63,158 nucleotides of DNA from Synechococcus sp. GreenBA-s (lineage in GTDB: Bacteria > Cyanobacteriota > Cyanobacteriia > PCC-6307 > Cyanobiaceae), in assembly GCF_024345855.1 (NCBI RefSeq), contig NZ_JAGQBX010000009.1:1-63158 (forward strand). The letters are read 5' to 3'. Below the pieces are notes generated by a model. The model was not told the origin of the DNA and ran no database searches. It saw nothing but the letters and a program-made list of their open reading frames with translations. Shown here one piece after another: positions 45,437 to 55,486 of this stretch; position 1 is the first letter of the stretch; each line of letters opens with the position of its first letter. Made by a program: the position numbers and the translations under genes.

Positions 45437-45838
45437 GTGGCTCTGGTTCCATCCGGCTCCTCCCCTGCCCAGGTGCGGGAGCTGTTCCCGCCCGGCAGCG
45501 AGCACACCAGCCCTGGCGGGCAGTACAGCTTCCGGGTGCTGGGCCCCTGCTGCCGGCTGTTCGACCGCGAGGAGTTGCCCTGGCCCTGCTGCCGCCTGGC
45601 CTGGCGCAGCAAGGAGCCCAGCTGGCGCCGGATCGGTCGGCGCTTCGTGCCCGACCTGGCGGCCCGCCGCTGCCCCTCCTACGTGGTGGAGCTGCTGCAG
45701 CCGGGCTCCAGGCCCACCCGCACCGTGCTCACCCTGTTCTCCCAGCGGCTGCAGGGCCCCCTGCAGGAGTGGTGGTACAGCAAGCACCCGCACTCGCTCG
45801 ATCCCGCCAACGTGGCACCCCCGGCCCCGGTGGAGTGA
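45437..45838 (+). CDS. Hypothetical protein, Cys/Trp/Arg-rich
   Basis: About 133 residues from a GTG at 45437. The product has no signal or membrane segment and carries conserved-looking patches: ELFPPGSEHTSPGGQYSFRV, CCRLFDREELPWPCCRLAWR and LQGPLQEWWYSKHPHSLDP. I do not recognise a named family, though similar short proteins occur in picocyanobacteria. It begins 45 bp after the petF terminator, so it probably has its own weak promoter or depends on readthrough. Confidence 0.7.
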   Translation: MALVPSGSSPAQVRELFPPGSEHTSPGGQYSFRVLGPCCRLFDREELPWPCCRLAWRSKEPSWRRIGRRFVPDLAARRCPSYVVELLQPGSRPTRTVLTLFSQRLQGPLQEWWYSKHPHSLDPANVAPPAPVE

Positions 45839-45942
45839 GCCGCCGCCCTCCACCCCTCAGACCTACCCACGCGGCGCAGGACTGGCCCAGAGAACTGGCA
45901 GCGACAACCGGCACAGAGGCCAGGCCGGGGCGACAGGCCATG

Positions 45943-45966
45943 AAAAAAGGGGCTGTGGTCAGCCCC
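45943..45966 (-). terminator. Rho-independent terminator after psbV
   Basis: On the minus strand, ggggctg-acca-cagcccc is followed by six T residues, 48 bp after the psbV stop. Confidence 0.9.
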
Positions 45967-46014
45967 CTGGGTGGAACGTTGGCTCCGGGACCAACCCGGA
46001 GACCTGGCTGGCGA

Positions 46015-46527
46015 TCAGAAGTAGATCTTGCCGCCGCCCCACTGAAGGCCCTGCACCTTGGGAGACACCAGGATGTAGCCGGCGATCAGGCGCAGATCGT
46101 CGTCATCGAGATCGCGCATCTTCACGAACACGTCGCTGCTGCGCAGGCTCGGGTGCACGTCCGAGATGCTGTATTCACCGTCGTAGGAGGTGGGGTCCTT
46201 GAGGTAGTCGACGAGGGCGTCGACGTTGTCGCGGGCGGGGGTGGCCAGGGCCAGGGTCTCGGGGTCGAGGCCCACGTTCTGGTTGGTCTTGGTGATGCCG
46301 CCGGCGTGGCACTCACCGCAGCTGCTGTTGAAGACCTTGCGACCGGCCTTGATCTCCTGTTCGCTGAAGGTGACGAGGGAACCGTCGGGCCCGGCGGGCA
46401 CCGTGAGCTGCTCCGTGGTCCACTGGGCGGCGTTGGCCGCACCGGCGAAACAGACCAACAGGGCCAGGGGTAGAACCAGCAGGGCCCGGGTCAGGACCAG
46501 ACGCGCGGAGGAGAAGAAAGAGGCCAT
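46015..46527 (-). CDS. psbV: Photosystem II cytochrome c550
   Basis: 170 residues. The first 33 are a signal peptide ending ANA before AQWTTEQ, sending the protein to the thylakoid lumen. The haem is bound by Cys70, Cys73 and His74 (CGECH), and His125 (mature His92) is the second ligand. It stabilises the oxygen-evolving cluster. The end VQGLQWGGGKIYF is family-typical. The ATG at 46527 is preferred over two earlier in-frame ATGs. It is a single-gene unit with its own terminator. Confidence 0.97.
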   Translation of the reverse strand: MASFFSSARLVLTRALLVLPLALLVCFAGAANAAQWTTEQLTVPAGPDGSLVTFSEQEIKAGRKVFNSSCGECHAGGITKTNQNVGLDPETLALATPARDNVDALVDYLKDPTSYDGEYSISDVHPSLRSSDVFVKMRDLDDDDLRLIAGYILVSPKVQGLQWGGGKIYF

Positions 46528-46736
46528 GGAAGAAGCCGGCAAGTAGGCGGTCATCACCGCACCTGAGCCCTTGTATCACGGGGGAAGGGCCCCCCGGGAC
46601 GGAATCACGAAGGCAATCACGAAGTGTTGCAGCCACAGGCCTGGAGCCGCCCTGGACGGGCGCCGCCGGCCCCGGGACTCAGGGGCTGGAGCTGGTGCCC
46701 ACGCTGGCGGTGGCGCGGGGGGGCGGCCGCGGCCGC

Positions 46737-47702
46737 CTAGGGCGTCCCGGCCTCGGGCTCCGGGGCGGCCAGCTCGAGGCTGAGGAAGTCCTTGGCCAGC
46801 AGGGTGTTGGGGAAGATCGCCCGCGCCTCGGCCAGCAGGTCGTCGGGGGTGACGGTGTTGCCCGGCATATAGCGCGGGCTCAGGTGGGTGAGGGCCAGCT
46901 GCTTCACGCCGGCGGCCAGGGCCGTCTGGGCCGCCATGGTGCTGGTGGAGTGCTGGCGCTGGAAGGCCATCTCCGCTTCGGCGTGGGCGAAGGTGCTCTC
47001 GTGGATCAGCAGGTCCGCGCCGGCGGCCAGCTCCACCGCCGCCTCGCAGAACACGGTGTCGGTGCAGTACACGAGGCTGCAGCCGGGGCGCTCGGGGCCG
47101 CAGAGGCTGGCGCCGTTGATGATGCGGCCGTCCTCCAGGGTCACCGTGCGGCCGGCCTTGAGCTCGGCGTAGATCGGACCCGGGGGGATGCCGAGCGCCT
47201 TGGCCTGCTCCACGGCGAAGCGCCCGGCCCGGGGCTTCTGGTCGACCCGGTAGGCGTAGGCCGGCACCCGGTGGGTCAGGGGGGTGCAGCGCACGGTGAT
47301 GTCGTCGTCGTCGAGCAGCAGGGCGCCGCTGCGGGCCGCCTCCTTCACCCGGTGGCTGCGCAGCGGGTAGCCGATGCGGGTGGAGCTGGTGCGCAGCACC
47401 CCCTCCAGGTAGTCGCGCAGAGGGTCAGGGCCGTAGAGGTCGATGCCGCTGCAGGTGCCCGCCAGCCCCAGGCTGGCCAGCAGCCCCGGCAGGCCGAACA
47501 CGTGGTCGCCGTGCATGTGGGTGATGAAGATCCGGCTCAGCTGGCTCACCCGCAGCTCGCTGCGCAGGAACTGGTGCTGGGTGCCCTCACCGCAGTCGAA
47601 CAGCCACAGCTCGGCGCGCTGGGGCAGCCGCAGGGCCACCGCCGACACATTGCGGGAGCGGGTGGGGACGCCGGAGCTGGTGCCCAGGAAGGTGACCTGC
47701 AC
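46737..47702 (-). CDS. rnz: Ribonuclease Z
   Basis: 321 residues, trimming the 3' end of tRNA precursors. The metallo-beta-lactamase zinc motif is [17 protein letters not shown], with [20 protein letters not shown] at the start, and [36 protein letters not shown] and LTHLSPRY toward the end. The start is a GTG at 47702, one codon before the conserved beta strand. Since the tRNA here lacks encoded CCA, such an enzyme fits well. It is divergent from the SpoIID-like gene. Confidence 0.95.
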   Translation of the reverse strand: MQVTFLGTSSGVPTRSRNVSAVALRLPQRAELWLFDCGEGTQHQFLRSELRVSQLSRIFITHMHGDHVFGLPGLLASLGLAGTCSGIDLYGPDPLRDYLEGVLRTSSTRIGYPLRSHRVKEAARSGALLLDDDDITVRCTPLTHRVPAYAYRVDQKPRAGRFAVEQAKALGIPPGPIYAELKAGRTVTLEDGRIINGASLCGPERPGCSLVYCTDTVFCEAAVELAAGADLLIHESTFAHAEAEMAFQRQHSTSTMAAQTALAAGVKQLALTHLSPRYMPGNTVTPDDLLAEARAIFPNTLLAKDFLSLELAAPEPEAGTP

Positions 47703-47846
47703 GGCCGGTGGATCTCCCTGAGGCTCTAAAGGAGATGCTCCCACGCCGCGGCGGGCCGGTGCGGCCGCCTTGCCGCGTCGGCCCCCTGGCGTCCCCCGGC
47801 GGCGGTGTCCACAATGGACTGCCAACAAGGGGATGGGACCAGCCGC

Positions 47847-49382
47847 ATGCCGAGCCAGCGCGATTCACGGCGCCATGCCGCCAAGGCCGGACCCTGGCCC
47901 CTGGGCGGGGTCGCTCTGGCGGCGGGCCTGGCCCTGCTGGCCCCGCTGGTGCCACCGGCTCTGCTGGCGCCGGATCCGGCGCGGGCCGCGGGGCGCCGCG
48001 TGGAGGCTCCCTCCCCCGAGCTGCGGGTGCTGCTGCAGGAGGGCCCGGCCCTGACGGTGCGGGCCGCCGGCGCCACCCGCCTGCGCCTGCGCGACGGCCG
48101 CGGCAAGGCCCTGCTGGTGATCTCGGGAGAGCGACCGCTGCGGCTGCGCTGGCGGGCCGGCCTGGTGGAGGTGGAGCCCGATCCCGTCGTGGCAGCGGCT
48201 GCCGGGGGCGGCGAGCGCACCGCCGCCGGGCCTAGGCCCGAGCCCGAGCCGATCCAGATGCCCCTGCGGCTCAGCGAGCTCTGGCTGGAGCCGGTGCCCT
48301 CGGCCGACTCCGATCCGGCCCTGTGGCTGCAGAAGCGCCGCTACCGCGGCCGCCTGCAGATCCGGCCGGTCAATGAGCAGCTGCAGGCCATCAACGTGCT
48401 GCCGCTCGAGACCTACCTGCCCAGTGTGGTGGGCAGCGAGATGCCGGCCAGCTGGCCGCTGGAGGCCCTGCGGGCCCAGGCGGTGGCAGCCCGCACCTAC
48501 GCCCTCAAGGGCCGCAAGCCCGGGGCCGCCTACGACCTCAAGGCCACCGTCGCCAGCCAGATGTACAAGGGTCTGGAGGCGGAGACCGCCTCGACCCGCG
48601 CCGCCGTTGCCGACACCCGCGGCCTTGTGCTCACCTACGGCGACAGCCTGATCGACGCGGTGTTCCACAGCAGTGCCGGAGGCGTCACCGAGAGCAGCGG
48701 CGACCTCTGGCCCCGCCAGCTGCCCTACCTGGTGAGCGTGCCGGATTTTGATCAGACCTCGCCGGTGCGGGAGTGGCGCCAGCCTCTGGATCCCGCCAAG
48801 CTGCGCCAGGCCTTCGCCGAGATCGGCGGGGCGGCGGCGATCCAGGTGCTGGCCACCACCGCCAGCGGCCGCGTCAGGCAGGCGCGGGTGGTGGGCCCCG
48901 CCGGCCAGCTGGTGCTCACGGGGCCCCAGCTGCGCAGCCGCCTGGGGTTGAAGAGCACCTTCGTGCGCTTTGAGCTGCAGCCGCTGCTGCCTGGCCCCAC
49001 GGCGTTGTCGCTGCCGGGCCTGGAGGCCGGCCCGCTCCCCGCGGGCTCCGGCGCCCTGACCCTGCCCGCCCAGGCGCCGCTGGACGCGTCCCAGCCCCTC
49101 CCGTTTCCGGCGGCTGGGGGGATGCCCGCGGCGCCACCGGCTCCCCAGCTGCTGGTGGCCGTGGGCCGGGGCTTCGGCCACGGCGTCGGCATGAGCCAGT
49201 GGGGGGCCTTTGCGATGGCCAGCCGGGGCACCGGCTTCGAGCAGATCCTGCGCCACTACTACCGCGGTACCCGCCTGCAGCCCTACACCGAGGTGCCGGG
49301 CCTGGCCCTGGCCACAGGACTGGAGCGCCGCGACGACACCGGCTCCACGGCCACGGCGCTGCCGGTCGGCGGGCGGCGCTGA
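47847..49382 (+). CDS. SpoIID/LytB-domain exported protein
   Basis: 511 residues. An N-terminal signal or anchor (about 20-42) precedes a variable Pro/Arg-rich part, then the SpoIID domain: [54 protein letters not shown] and the closing [20 protein letters not shown]. SpoIID in spore formers is a lytic transglycosylase on denuded peptidoglycan; the role in cyanobacteria is unknown. A Pro/Leu-rich insert of about 60 residues interrupts the domain (about 378-435). Its stop shares one base with the NagB-like start. Confidence 0.9.
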   Translation: MPSQRDSRRHAAKAGPWPLGGVALAAGLALLAPLVPPALLAPDPARAAGRRVEAPSPELRVLLQEGPALTVRAAGATRLRLRDGRGKALLVISGERPLRLRWRAGLVEVEPDPVVAAAAGGGERTAAGPRPEPEPIQMPLRLSELWLEPVPSADSDPALWLQKRRYRGRLQIRPVNEQLQAINVLPLETYLPSVVGSEMPASWPLEALRAQAVAARTYALKGRKPGAAYDLKATVASQMYKGLEAETASTRAAVADTRGLVLTYGDSLIDAVFHSSAGGVTESSGDLWPRQLPYLVSVPDFDQTSPVREWRQPLDPAKLRQAFAEIGGAAAIQVLATTASGRVRQARVVGPAGQLVLTGPQLRSRLGLKSTFVRFELQPLLPGPTALSLPGLEAGPLPAGSGALTLPAQAPLDASQPLPFPAAGGMPAAPPAPQLLVAVGRGFGHGVGMSQWGAFAMASRGTGFEQILRHYYRGTRLQPYTEVPGLALATGLERRDDTGSTATALPVGGRR

Positions 49383-50191
49383 TGCCCAGCACCAGCCTGG
49401 AGCTCGGCCCCACGGCCGCTTCCATCCGCCTGGCCGTGGAGCCGGGGCCCGAGGCCCTGGGCCGGCGCGTGGCCGCGCTGCTGCTCGGGGCCCTGAGGGA
49501 TCGCGCCCGGGGTCTGTGCCAGCGCCCCCTGGGGCTCGCCACCGGTCGCACCATGGATCCTGTCTATGCCGCCCTGCGAGACCACCTGGCGGCCCTGCCG
49601 GCGGCGGAGCGCAGCGAGCTGCTGGCCCACTGGCACAGCTTCAACCTCGACGAATACGTGGGCCTTGGGCCCGCCGATCCCCGTTCCTTCGCCGCCACCA
49701 TGGCCGCGGCCGTCGGCGAGCCCCTGGGGCTGGCACCTGCCCAGCTGTGCCTCCCCGACGGCCTGGCGGCCGATCCGGAGGCCGAGGCGCAGCGCTATGG
49801 GGCGGCGATCGCCGCCGCCGGCGGCCTCGGCCTGCAGCTGCTGGGCCTGGGCAGCAACGGCCACGTGGGCTTCAACGAGCCCCCCTGCGGCCCTGAAGCC
49901 CCCTGCCGCTGCGTGGAGCTGGCCCCGGCCACGCGCCGCCAGAACGCCGCCGGTTTCGGGGGGGATCCGGCGGCGGTGCCGCGCTGGGCCATCAGCCTGG
50001 GGCTGGCCGAGATCCTCCAGGCCGAGGAGCTGCTGCTGGTGGTGAGCGGGGGCGCCAAGGCCGAGATCCTGCGCCGCACGTTGCTGGAGCCCCCCACGGC
50101 TGACGTGCCGGCCAGCTGGCTGCAACGGCATCCCCGGCTCCGGGTGATGGCGGATGCCGAGGCGGCGGCGGAGCTGTCGAGGCGGAGTTGA
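49382..50191 (+). CDS. nagB: Glucosamine-6-phosphate deaminase-like protein
   Basis: 269 residues. Motifs of the NagB family are LGLATGRTMDPVYAALRDHL, HSFNLDEYVGLGPADPRSF (catalytic Asp) and LQLLGLGSNGHVGFNEPPCG (catalytic His), then RRQNAAGF and WAISLGLAEILQAEELLLVV. The enzyme turns glucosamine-6-phosphate into fructose-6-phosphate and ammonium. The ATG at 49382 overlaps the SpoIID-like stop (TGATG), so breakdown of wall glycan and reuse of the amino sugar may be coupled. Confidence 0.9.
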   Translation: MPSTSLELGPTAASIRLAVEPGPEALGRRVAALLLGALRDRARGLCQRPLGLATGRTMDPVYAALRDHLAALPAAERSELLAHWHSFNLDEYVGLGPADPRSFAATMAAAVGEPLGLAPAQLCLPDGLAADPEAEAQRYGAAIAAAGGLGLQLLGLGSNGHVGFNEPPCGPEAPCRCVELAPATRRQNAAGFGGDPAAVPRWAISLGLAEILQAEELLLVVSGGAKAEILRRTLLEPPTADVPASWLQRHPRLRVMADAEAAAELSRRS

Positions 50192-50242
50192 GCGGGGGCC
50201 CCGCCGCCGACCACCCGGGGCCCTGGCCGATGGGCCCCGGGA

Positions 50243-51700
50243 CTAGCGGCGTTCCTCCAGCGCGGGCAGGGACCATCGGCCCGAAAGGGCGGTGGAGCCG
50301 GGGCCATAGAGACGGGCCACGAAGAAGAAGGGTCCGGCGGGTGCGGGCAGCCAGTTGGAGACCTTGTCCGGGCCAGGGTTGTCATGCTGGAGATAGATCT
50401 CCAGGGATCCATCGGCCCCCAGCTTCAGGCCCTGGGTGCGATCGCCGATCGAATAGCGGTCGATCGGATTGGCCACCAGCAACCGCTGCGGCAGGTTGTA
50501 CATCGTGATCGACCAGAACTCACTCACCGGCGGCAGCTGGCCGGCGGGGAAGCGCAGTACCCAGCGGCGTCGGCCATCGAGCACCTTGCCATCGGGGCCG
50601 GTCTGCTGGCTGGCGTAGAAGGCCTCGGCGCTGCTGTTGCCGTAGATCCCCAGCATCGCCCCCATGGCGCGATAGGTGAGGACATCGGGCCCCAGCTCCT
50701 GGCGTGTGCCGAAGAATCCCTTCGAGCTGCTCTGCGCCAGCGCTTTCGTCCGCAGATTCGTTGCCGCTGTAGCCACTCCTTCACGGATGGCGGTGCGGAT
50801 CGCAGGATCCAGTTTGGCTGGATCAAAGGGTCGGCCGGGGCCGATGCCGATCCTGGCGAAGCGCGTCATCATCGCTCGCTCCGATGGCACGGTGGGCATG
50901 AACGGCAGCAACGCGTTGAGATAGCCGATGAAGCCGATCCCCTCGGCCTTCGCTGCATCCCAGGCGGGCCAGTGCACCGGTGGTGCTGGCTGAGGGGGCT
51001 TGGTTCCCGCGAAGCGGGAGAGGGGAATCAGCTGGTACTTCGCCTGCAGGGCCTGCAGAGCTGGGATGTCATCGGCCCCGTTCAGCTGGGTGCGGGTGAG
51101 GGTGCCCACGAAATCGGTCTCCGCCCGGAAGACTTTGGTGATTCCCTTGGGAACCGTGCCCCGCCAGTCGGGGCCGGCGAACAGGTAGGTGCCGGCGCCG
51201 CGCCCCGTGGCCCGCACGCCCGTGTAGGCGAAGTTATGGGTGTAGAGGTCGAACCACTGGTTCACGTAGTAGCGGGGGGCCGGCACCGCCGGCAGCTTCA
51301 GCACGATCGGCTCGGCCCGCAGATCCAGCCAGGCCCAGGAGTAGGGCGTGTCGTTGTTGGGGGTGACGATGTCCGTGTCGGCCGGGGTGGCGGAGCGGCT
51401 GTAGTGGCGGAAGCGGTTGAAACCGCCCACATAGCCCGGGAAGGCCTTGTTCTGGGTCTGGTTCCAGAAGGTTTGGTAGCCCTGCAGAGGGGCGTAGGCG
51501 TAGAGCCAGGCCTCCTCGGCGATCGCCCGTGCTTCGGCGGGGGTGGGGGCTGGCAGGGTTTGGACGTTGGGGGCGGCCTGGGCGGGCCCCGGTGCCAGCA
51601 ACGACGGCACTAGCGGCAGGCCTGGGCCTGGGCTCAACAGAGCGGCAGTCAGCGCCAGAGCGGCGCCGGCAGCGAGCGGAGACGGGGTGGAGCAGCCCAT
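50243..51700 (-). CDS. Exported DUF1254/DUF1214 protein (first copy)
   Basis: 485 residues. A signal peptide (about 1-44, ending near AQAA) precedes a DUF1254 domain (TPNNDTPYSWAWLDLRAEPI, PRYYVNQWFDLYTHNFAYTG) and a C-terminal DUF1214 domain (PVSEFWSITMYNLPQRLLVA, NPIDRYSIGDRT, DGSLEIYLQHDNPGPD, NWLPAPAGPFFFVARLYGP). The activity of these domains is not known. A homologous gene lies 127 bp upstream on the same strand, pointing to duplication. The ATG at 51700 sits directly before the signal peptide. Confidence 0.88.
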   Translation of the reverse strand: MGCSTPSPLAAGAALALTAALLSPGPGLPLVPSLLAPGPAQAAPNVQTLPAPTPAEARAIAEEAWLYAYAPLQGYQTFWNQTQNKAFPGYVGGFNRFRHYSRSATPADTDIVTPNNDTPYSWAWLDLRAEPIVLKLPAVPAPRYYVNQWFDLYTHNFAYTGVRATGRGAGTYLFAGPDWRGTVPKGITKVFRAETDFVGTLTRTQLNGADDIPALQALQAKYQLIPLSRFAGTKPPQPAPPVHWPAWDAAKAEGIGFIGYLNALLPFMPTVPSERAMMTRFARIGIGPGRPFDPAKLDPAIRTAIREGVATAATNLRTKALAQSSSKGFFGTRQELGPDVLTYRAMGAMLGIYGNSSAEAFYASQQTGPDGKVLDGRRRWVLRFPAGQLPPVSEFWSITMYNLPQRLLVANPIDRYSIGDRTQGLKLGADGSLEIYLQHDNPGPDKVSNWLPAPAGPFFFVARLYGPGSTALSGRWSLPALEERR

Positions 51701-51827
51701 GGGCAATCGGTGAAGAGTGAAGCGAGCAGGTGAACGGCGTTGGCTCCGGGACACAGCCCCGCGGTGGTGCGGTCGGCGGCGTGGATCCATCCCGGAGGCC
51801 GGAGCCCGGGCGTGTGGTGCGCCGGTG

Positions 51828-53318
51828 TCAGGGGCGCAGCGCGGCGGCCGGCTCGATGTCGTTCAGCTGCCAGGTCTTGGCGAAGTAGGGCTCGGTGGGG
51901 GCATAGAAGCGGAAGTAGGCGAACCAGCCCTTGCCCGGCGTGGTCTGGATCCAGTTGCTGGCTCCGGCCGGCTTGCGTGGCCCGAACACCACATCCACCG
52001 AGCCATCGGCATTGGTGATCAGGTCGGGCCGCCGGGAGCTGAGGTCGGCAGCGCCCTGGGGCGTGATCACCGGCCCGCGCGTGAGGTTGTCGTAGAGGGT
52101 GATCGACCAGAACTGCTTCACCGGCGCGTTGGCCGGCACACGCATGCGGTAGGTGCGGCCGCCATCAAGCCACTGACCCTTCGCATCCTTGGAGGTCTCC
52201 AGGTACACCTGACCGAAGCCCAGAACCCTCCCCTGCATCCCCACCGACATGCCGATCGCCTCGTAGAACCATGAGCTGCGCTCGTCGACCTGCACGCGGC
52301 GTTTGTCGGGCGATTCCTGGTCGAGATCGAACAGCACCGCGTACTCCCAGTGCTTGTTCGGATACACCGTGGCGCCGGGGGTGCGCTTGTCGTAGGCGAT
52401 GGTGCGGGCCATCAGGTCGCCCAGCTGGGCGGCCTCGCCCAGGATCCGCGCCTGGCGGGCATCGGGCTTGAAGGCCTGGCCCGGCGCAAGGCCCAGCGGC
52501 GACAGCATCCCGAACATCATGCGGTCGCGGGGGGCAACGGGCTCATTGGCATAGAGCTCACTGAGCAGACGCCAGTAGTTGAGGTCGGTGGGCTGGGCCG
52601 ATTGCCAGGGGCGACCGCCCACTTCGCTGTACCCGGTGGCCGACGGATTGGCCCGCTGGTTCCAGCTGTAGAGGCGGTGCTGCCGCACGGTGGCTTCGGC
52701 CACGGCCTTGTCCGGCGACAGGCCGCGGGTGCCGAACCACACCTGGTTGCTGGGGGAGCGGAAGATCCTGTAGCCCGGCGCCACCACCTCCGGCCCACCG
52801 GGGGGAAGGATCAGGTACTTGCCGCCGGCACCCTTGTCGGGCCCGGTCTGGCCCAGGTCGGTGATCGGCTGCTGCCAGATGTCGAGCACGCCGCCGGCGG
52901 TGAGTCCCGCTGGAACCTCCACGACCAGCGGCCCCTGCCTGGCCAGATCCCAGAAGCTGAAGGCGTAGAGGGTGGTGATGTTGGGCGTCAGCATCCCCGC
53001 CTTGTCCTGCAGCGTGCGGTAGAGCAGCACGTCGCCGTTGCGGACGCCCATGGTTTTGGCCTGGGCGTCGTAGAGGGCCTTGAAACCCACCGCCGGCAGG
53101 GCCCACAGGTAGGCCTGGGTGGCCCGCTGCAGGTCGAGTTCGTCGTACAGCCTGCGGGCGGTGGCGGCTGTCGGGTAGCCGTTCACCAGCTCCAGCCGGC
53201 CCAGTTGGCGGATCTCCGCGGTGGTGTTGCCGCTGGACTGGCCCAGGGCTGAACTGGGCAGGAGTCCCATCAGGCCCAGGGTCCCCAGGGCAACGGCGGT
53301 GGAACGGAACCTCGGCAT
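51828..53318 (-). CDS. Exported DUF1254/DUF1214 protein (second copy)
   Basis: 496 residues with an N-terminal signal peptide (STAVALGTLGLMGLLPSSAL). DUF1254 appears in AQAYLWALP-type sequence (TQAYLWALPAVGFKALYDAQ) and MLTPNITTLYAFSFWDLARQ; DUF1214 in VKQFWSITLYDNLTRGPVIT, DGSVDVVFGPRKPAGASNWI and GWFAYFRFYAPTEPYF. It is only distantly similar to the first copy and belongs to a different branch, since its N-terminal domain carries extra blocks (WQSAQPTDLNYWRLLSELYA). It is probably periplasmic. A 249-bp upstream gap may hold the promoter of the pair. Confidence 0.88.
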   Translation of the reverse strand: MPRFRSTAVALGTLGLMGLLPSSALGQSSGNTTAEIRQLGRLELVNGYPTAATARRLYDELDLQRATQAYLWALPAVGFKALYDAQAKTMGVRNGDVLLYRTLQDKAGMLTPNITTLYAFSFWDLARQGPLVVEVPAGLTAGGVLDIWQQPITDLGQTGPDKGAGGKYLILPPGGPEVVAPGYRIFRSPSNQVWFGTRGLSPDKAVAEATVRQHRLYSWNQRANPSATGYSEVGGRPWQSAQPTDLNYWRLLSELYANEPVAPRDRMMFGMLSPLGLAPGQAFKPDARQARILGEAAQLGDLMARTIAYDKRTPGATVYPNKHWEYAVLFDLDQESPDKRRVQVDERSSWFYEAIGMSVGMQGRVLGFGQVYLETSKDAKGQWLDGGRTYRMRVPANAPVKQFWSITLYDNLTRGPVITPQGAADLSSRRPDLITNADGSVDVVFGPRKPAGASNWIQTTPGKGWFAYFRFYAPTEPYFAKTWQLNDIEPAAALRP

Positions 53319-53567
53319 GGCGGAGCGTGGAACGACGTGGGTTGGCCGGGCTTGCCGACCTGGGCCATCAGCGGCGGCATCTCGCCGTGCCCGTGGCCCT
53401 GGTGGGATCCAGGGCCGTCCTTACCCTTGATAAGGCGATCACCTCCTTTGGAGGGTTGTCCCCACGGGGATCTTCCGGATGGTTTCTGGATCCGCTCAGC
53501 AGAGATGCGGCCGAGCGGCTGATTCCCACTCACCAGCTCGGCCCCCGATCTCAGCGTGGCGTGGCCG

Positions 53568-54338
53568 TCAGACCACCACAGCGTTCAGCAGTGCCTCGTC
53601 GGCCTCCAGATTGCTGGTCACGCTGCGAACGTCGTCGAGCTCCTCAAGGGCATCGAGCAGCCGCAGGCAGCGGACCAGGTCGGCGGGATCCTCCAGGTGG
53701 CAGGGGGTCTGGGCGATCCAGCGGTGCTCCCAGCTGGCCACCGGCCAACCGAGGGCGCGCAGCCCGTCCTGCAGGGCTTCCAGGTCGGTGAAGCCGCCGA
53801 TCACCTCCGCCCCTTCGGGGTCGAGCTCGTAGCCGAGGGGCACCGGACCCCCCTGGGCCTCGAGCTCCAGCAGGCCCTCCAGCAGGGCCTCCTCCGAGAG
53901 GTGCAACGGCTCCAGCCGCACCACGGAGCGGTGCTCGAACAGGTAGCCCACACAGCCCGTCTCCCCCAGGTTGCCGCCGTTCTTGCTGAAGGCCAGGCGG
54001 ATCTCGGCGGCGGCGCGGTTGCGGTTGTCGGTGAGGGATTCGATCAGCACGGCCACGCCGCCGGGCCCGTAGCCCTCGTAGCGCACCGCCTCAAACTGGT
54101 CGCCGCCCCCCGCCTGGCCGGAGCCCTTGGCGATGGCCCGCTCGATGTTGGCGGCCGGCAGCCGGCCCGCCTTGGCCTTCTCGATGGCGGTGCGCAGCTG
54201 GAAGTTGCCGGCGGGGTCGGCGCCGCCCCGGGCCGCCACCGTGATCTCCCGCCCCAGCCGGGTGAACAGCGCGCCGCGTTTGGCGTCCACGACGGCCTTG
54301 GTGCGCTTGATCTGGGCCCATCTGCTGTGGCCGGCCAT
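53568..54338 (-). CDS. YebC/PmpR family protein
   Basis: 256 residues. The start [20 protein letters not shown], with [40 protein letters not shown] and [20 protein letters not shown], is the family hallmark. YebC proteins were long listed as transcription regulators and are now also tied to translation of proline-rich stretches; the sequence does not decide between them. It follows truB by 41 bp on the same strand. Confidence 0.95.
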   Translation of the reverse strand: MAGHSRWAQIKRTKAVVDAKRGALFTRLGREITVAARGGADPAGNFQLRTAIEKAKAGRLPAANIERAIAKGSGQAGGGDQFEAVRYEGYGPGGVAVLIESLTDNRNRAAAEIRLAFSKNGGNLGETGCVGYLFEHRSVVRLEPLHLSEEALLEGLLELEAQGGPVPLGYELDPEGAEVIGGFTDLEALQDGLRALGWPVASWEHRWIAQTPCHLEDPADLVRCLRLLDALEELDDVRSVTSNLEADEALLNAVVV

Positions 54339-54379
54339 GGGTGTCGGGGAATCGCGCGAAGGGTGGGCTGGCCCGGGCT

Positions 54380-55357
54380 TCAGCCGCTGGCGTCGAGCAC
54401 CAGGCGGGGCTGCAGGCGGCCCTCGGCCAGGGCCCGGGCCATGCCGGCCAGGTTGCCATCCGGGCCGACCACCACCACGGGATCGCCCTCCACCAGGAAC
54501 CCCACCAGCTCCCCGCAGGCCACCTGGGTGCGGCCGCAGCGCCAGCCCGCCAGATCCGCCTCCGCCAGCCGGTGCCGGGGGAGGTGGGCGAGCACCACCA
54601 GCGGATCCAGCAGCGCCGGGGGCGGGCTCAGCTCCAGCCGCTCCAGGGGCACCGCCTGCTCCAGCTCAAAGCCCAGGGCGGCGGTGCGCCGCAGGCTGGC
54701 CAGGCAGCCGCCACAGCCCAGGGCTGCCCCCAGGTCCCGGGCCAGGGAGCGGATGTAGGTGCCGGCGGAGCAGGCCACCGCCAGCTCCAGCTGGCCCGTG
54801 GGCGGATCCCAGGCCAGCAGCTCCAGGTGCTCGATCGTCACCGGCCGCTCGGCCAGCTCCAGCGCCTCGCCGCGACGGGCCCGGGCATAGGCCCGCACGC
54901 CGTCCACATGCACCGCCGACACCTGGGGGGGGCGCTGCTGGATGGCGCCGCGGAAGGGCGCCAGGGCCCGCTCCAGCTCGGCGCTCGTGAGGGCCGGTAC
55001 GGCACGGCGCTCCAGCGCCTCACCGGCCAGGTCGTCCGTGCTGGTGGTGAGGCCCAGCTGCACCACGCCCCGGTAGGCCTTGGCGCCATCCAGATAGGGC
55101 AGGAGCCGCGTCGCGGCCCCCACGGCGATCGGCAGCACGCCGGTGACGGCCGGATCGAGGGTGCCGCCGTGGCCCACCCGCTTGAGTCCGTAGGCCCGCC
55201 GCACCCGGCTCACGCAGCCATGGGAGGTGAGGCCCGCGGGCTTGTCGAGTACCAGGAAGCCGCAGGGGGCAGCTGGTGCCGCCGCCGCCGCGTGCGCCTG
55301 GGCCTGGGGCGATTCCGCCCCTGCAGCGCCGCTCCCCGCCACCTCCGCCCCCGCCAT
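54380..55357 (-). CDS. truB: tRNA pseudouridine-55 synthase
   Basis: 325 residues, making pseudouridine in the T loop of tRNAs. Motifs are [20 protein letters not shown], the catalytic Asp in [40 protein letters not shown] and [20 protein letters not shown]. About 32 Ala/Gly-rich residues precede the catalytic fold, so a start closer to GFLVLDKP is possible, although the ATG at 55357 is the only one near. Confidence 0.94.
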   Translation of the reverse strand: MAGAEVAGSGAAGAESPQAQAHAAAAAPAAPCGFLVLDKPAGLTSHGCVSRVRRAYGLKRVGHGGTLDPAVTGVLPIAVGAATRLLPYLDGAKAYRGVVQLGLTTSTDDLAGEALERRAVPALTSAELERALAPFRGAIQQRPPQVSAVHVDGVRAYARARRGEALELAERPVTIEHLELLAWDPPTGQLELAVACSAGTYIRSLARDLGAALGCGGCLASLRRTAALGFELEQAVPLERLELSPPPALLDPLVVLAHLPRHRLAEADLAGWRCGRTQVACGELVGFLVEGDPVVVVGPDGNLAGMARALAEGRLQPRLVLDASG

Positions 55358-55486
55358 TGCCGCCTCGCCGTGCGTCCAGGCGGGAACTGTTGCATCCGGC
55401 CCTTCCCGCGGACCGCAGCGCTGCCGGCCCGCCCGATCCCCGCCAGCCTGGGGGCCCCTGTCCGGCGCTCACCCCGCCCTCCCCCC

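Noticed and set aside
54341-55486. Long plus-strand frame leading into the queuosine-precursor transporter
   Set aside because: It is antisense to truB, which has clear family motifs, and its translation is low-complexity Gly/Gln/Arg. The transporter fold only begins after the GTG at 55487.
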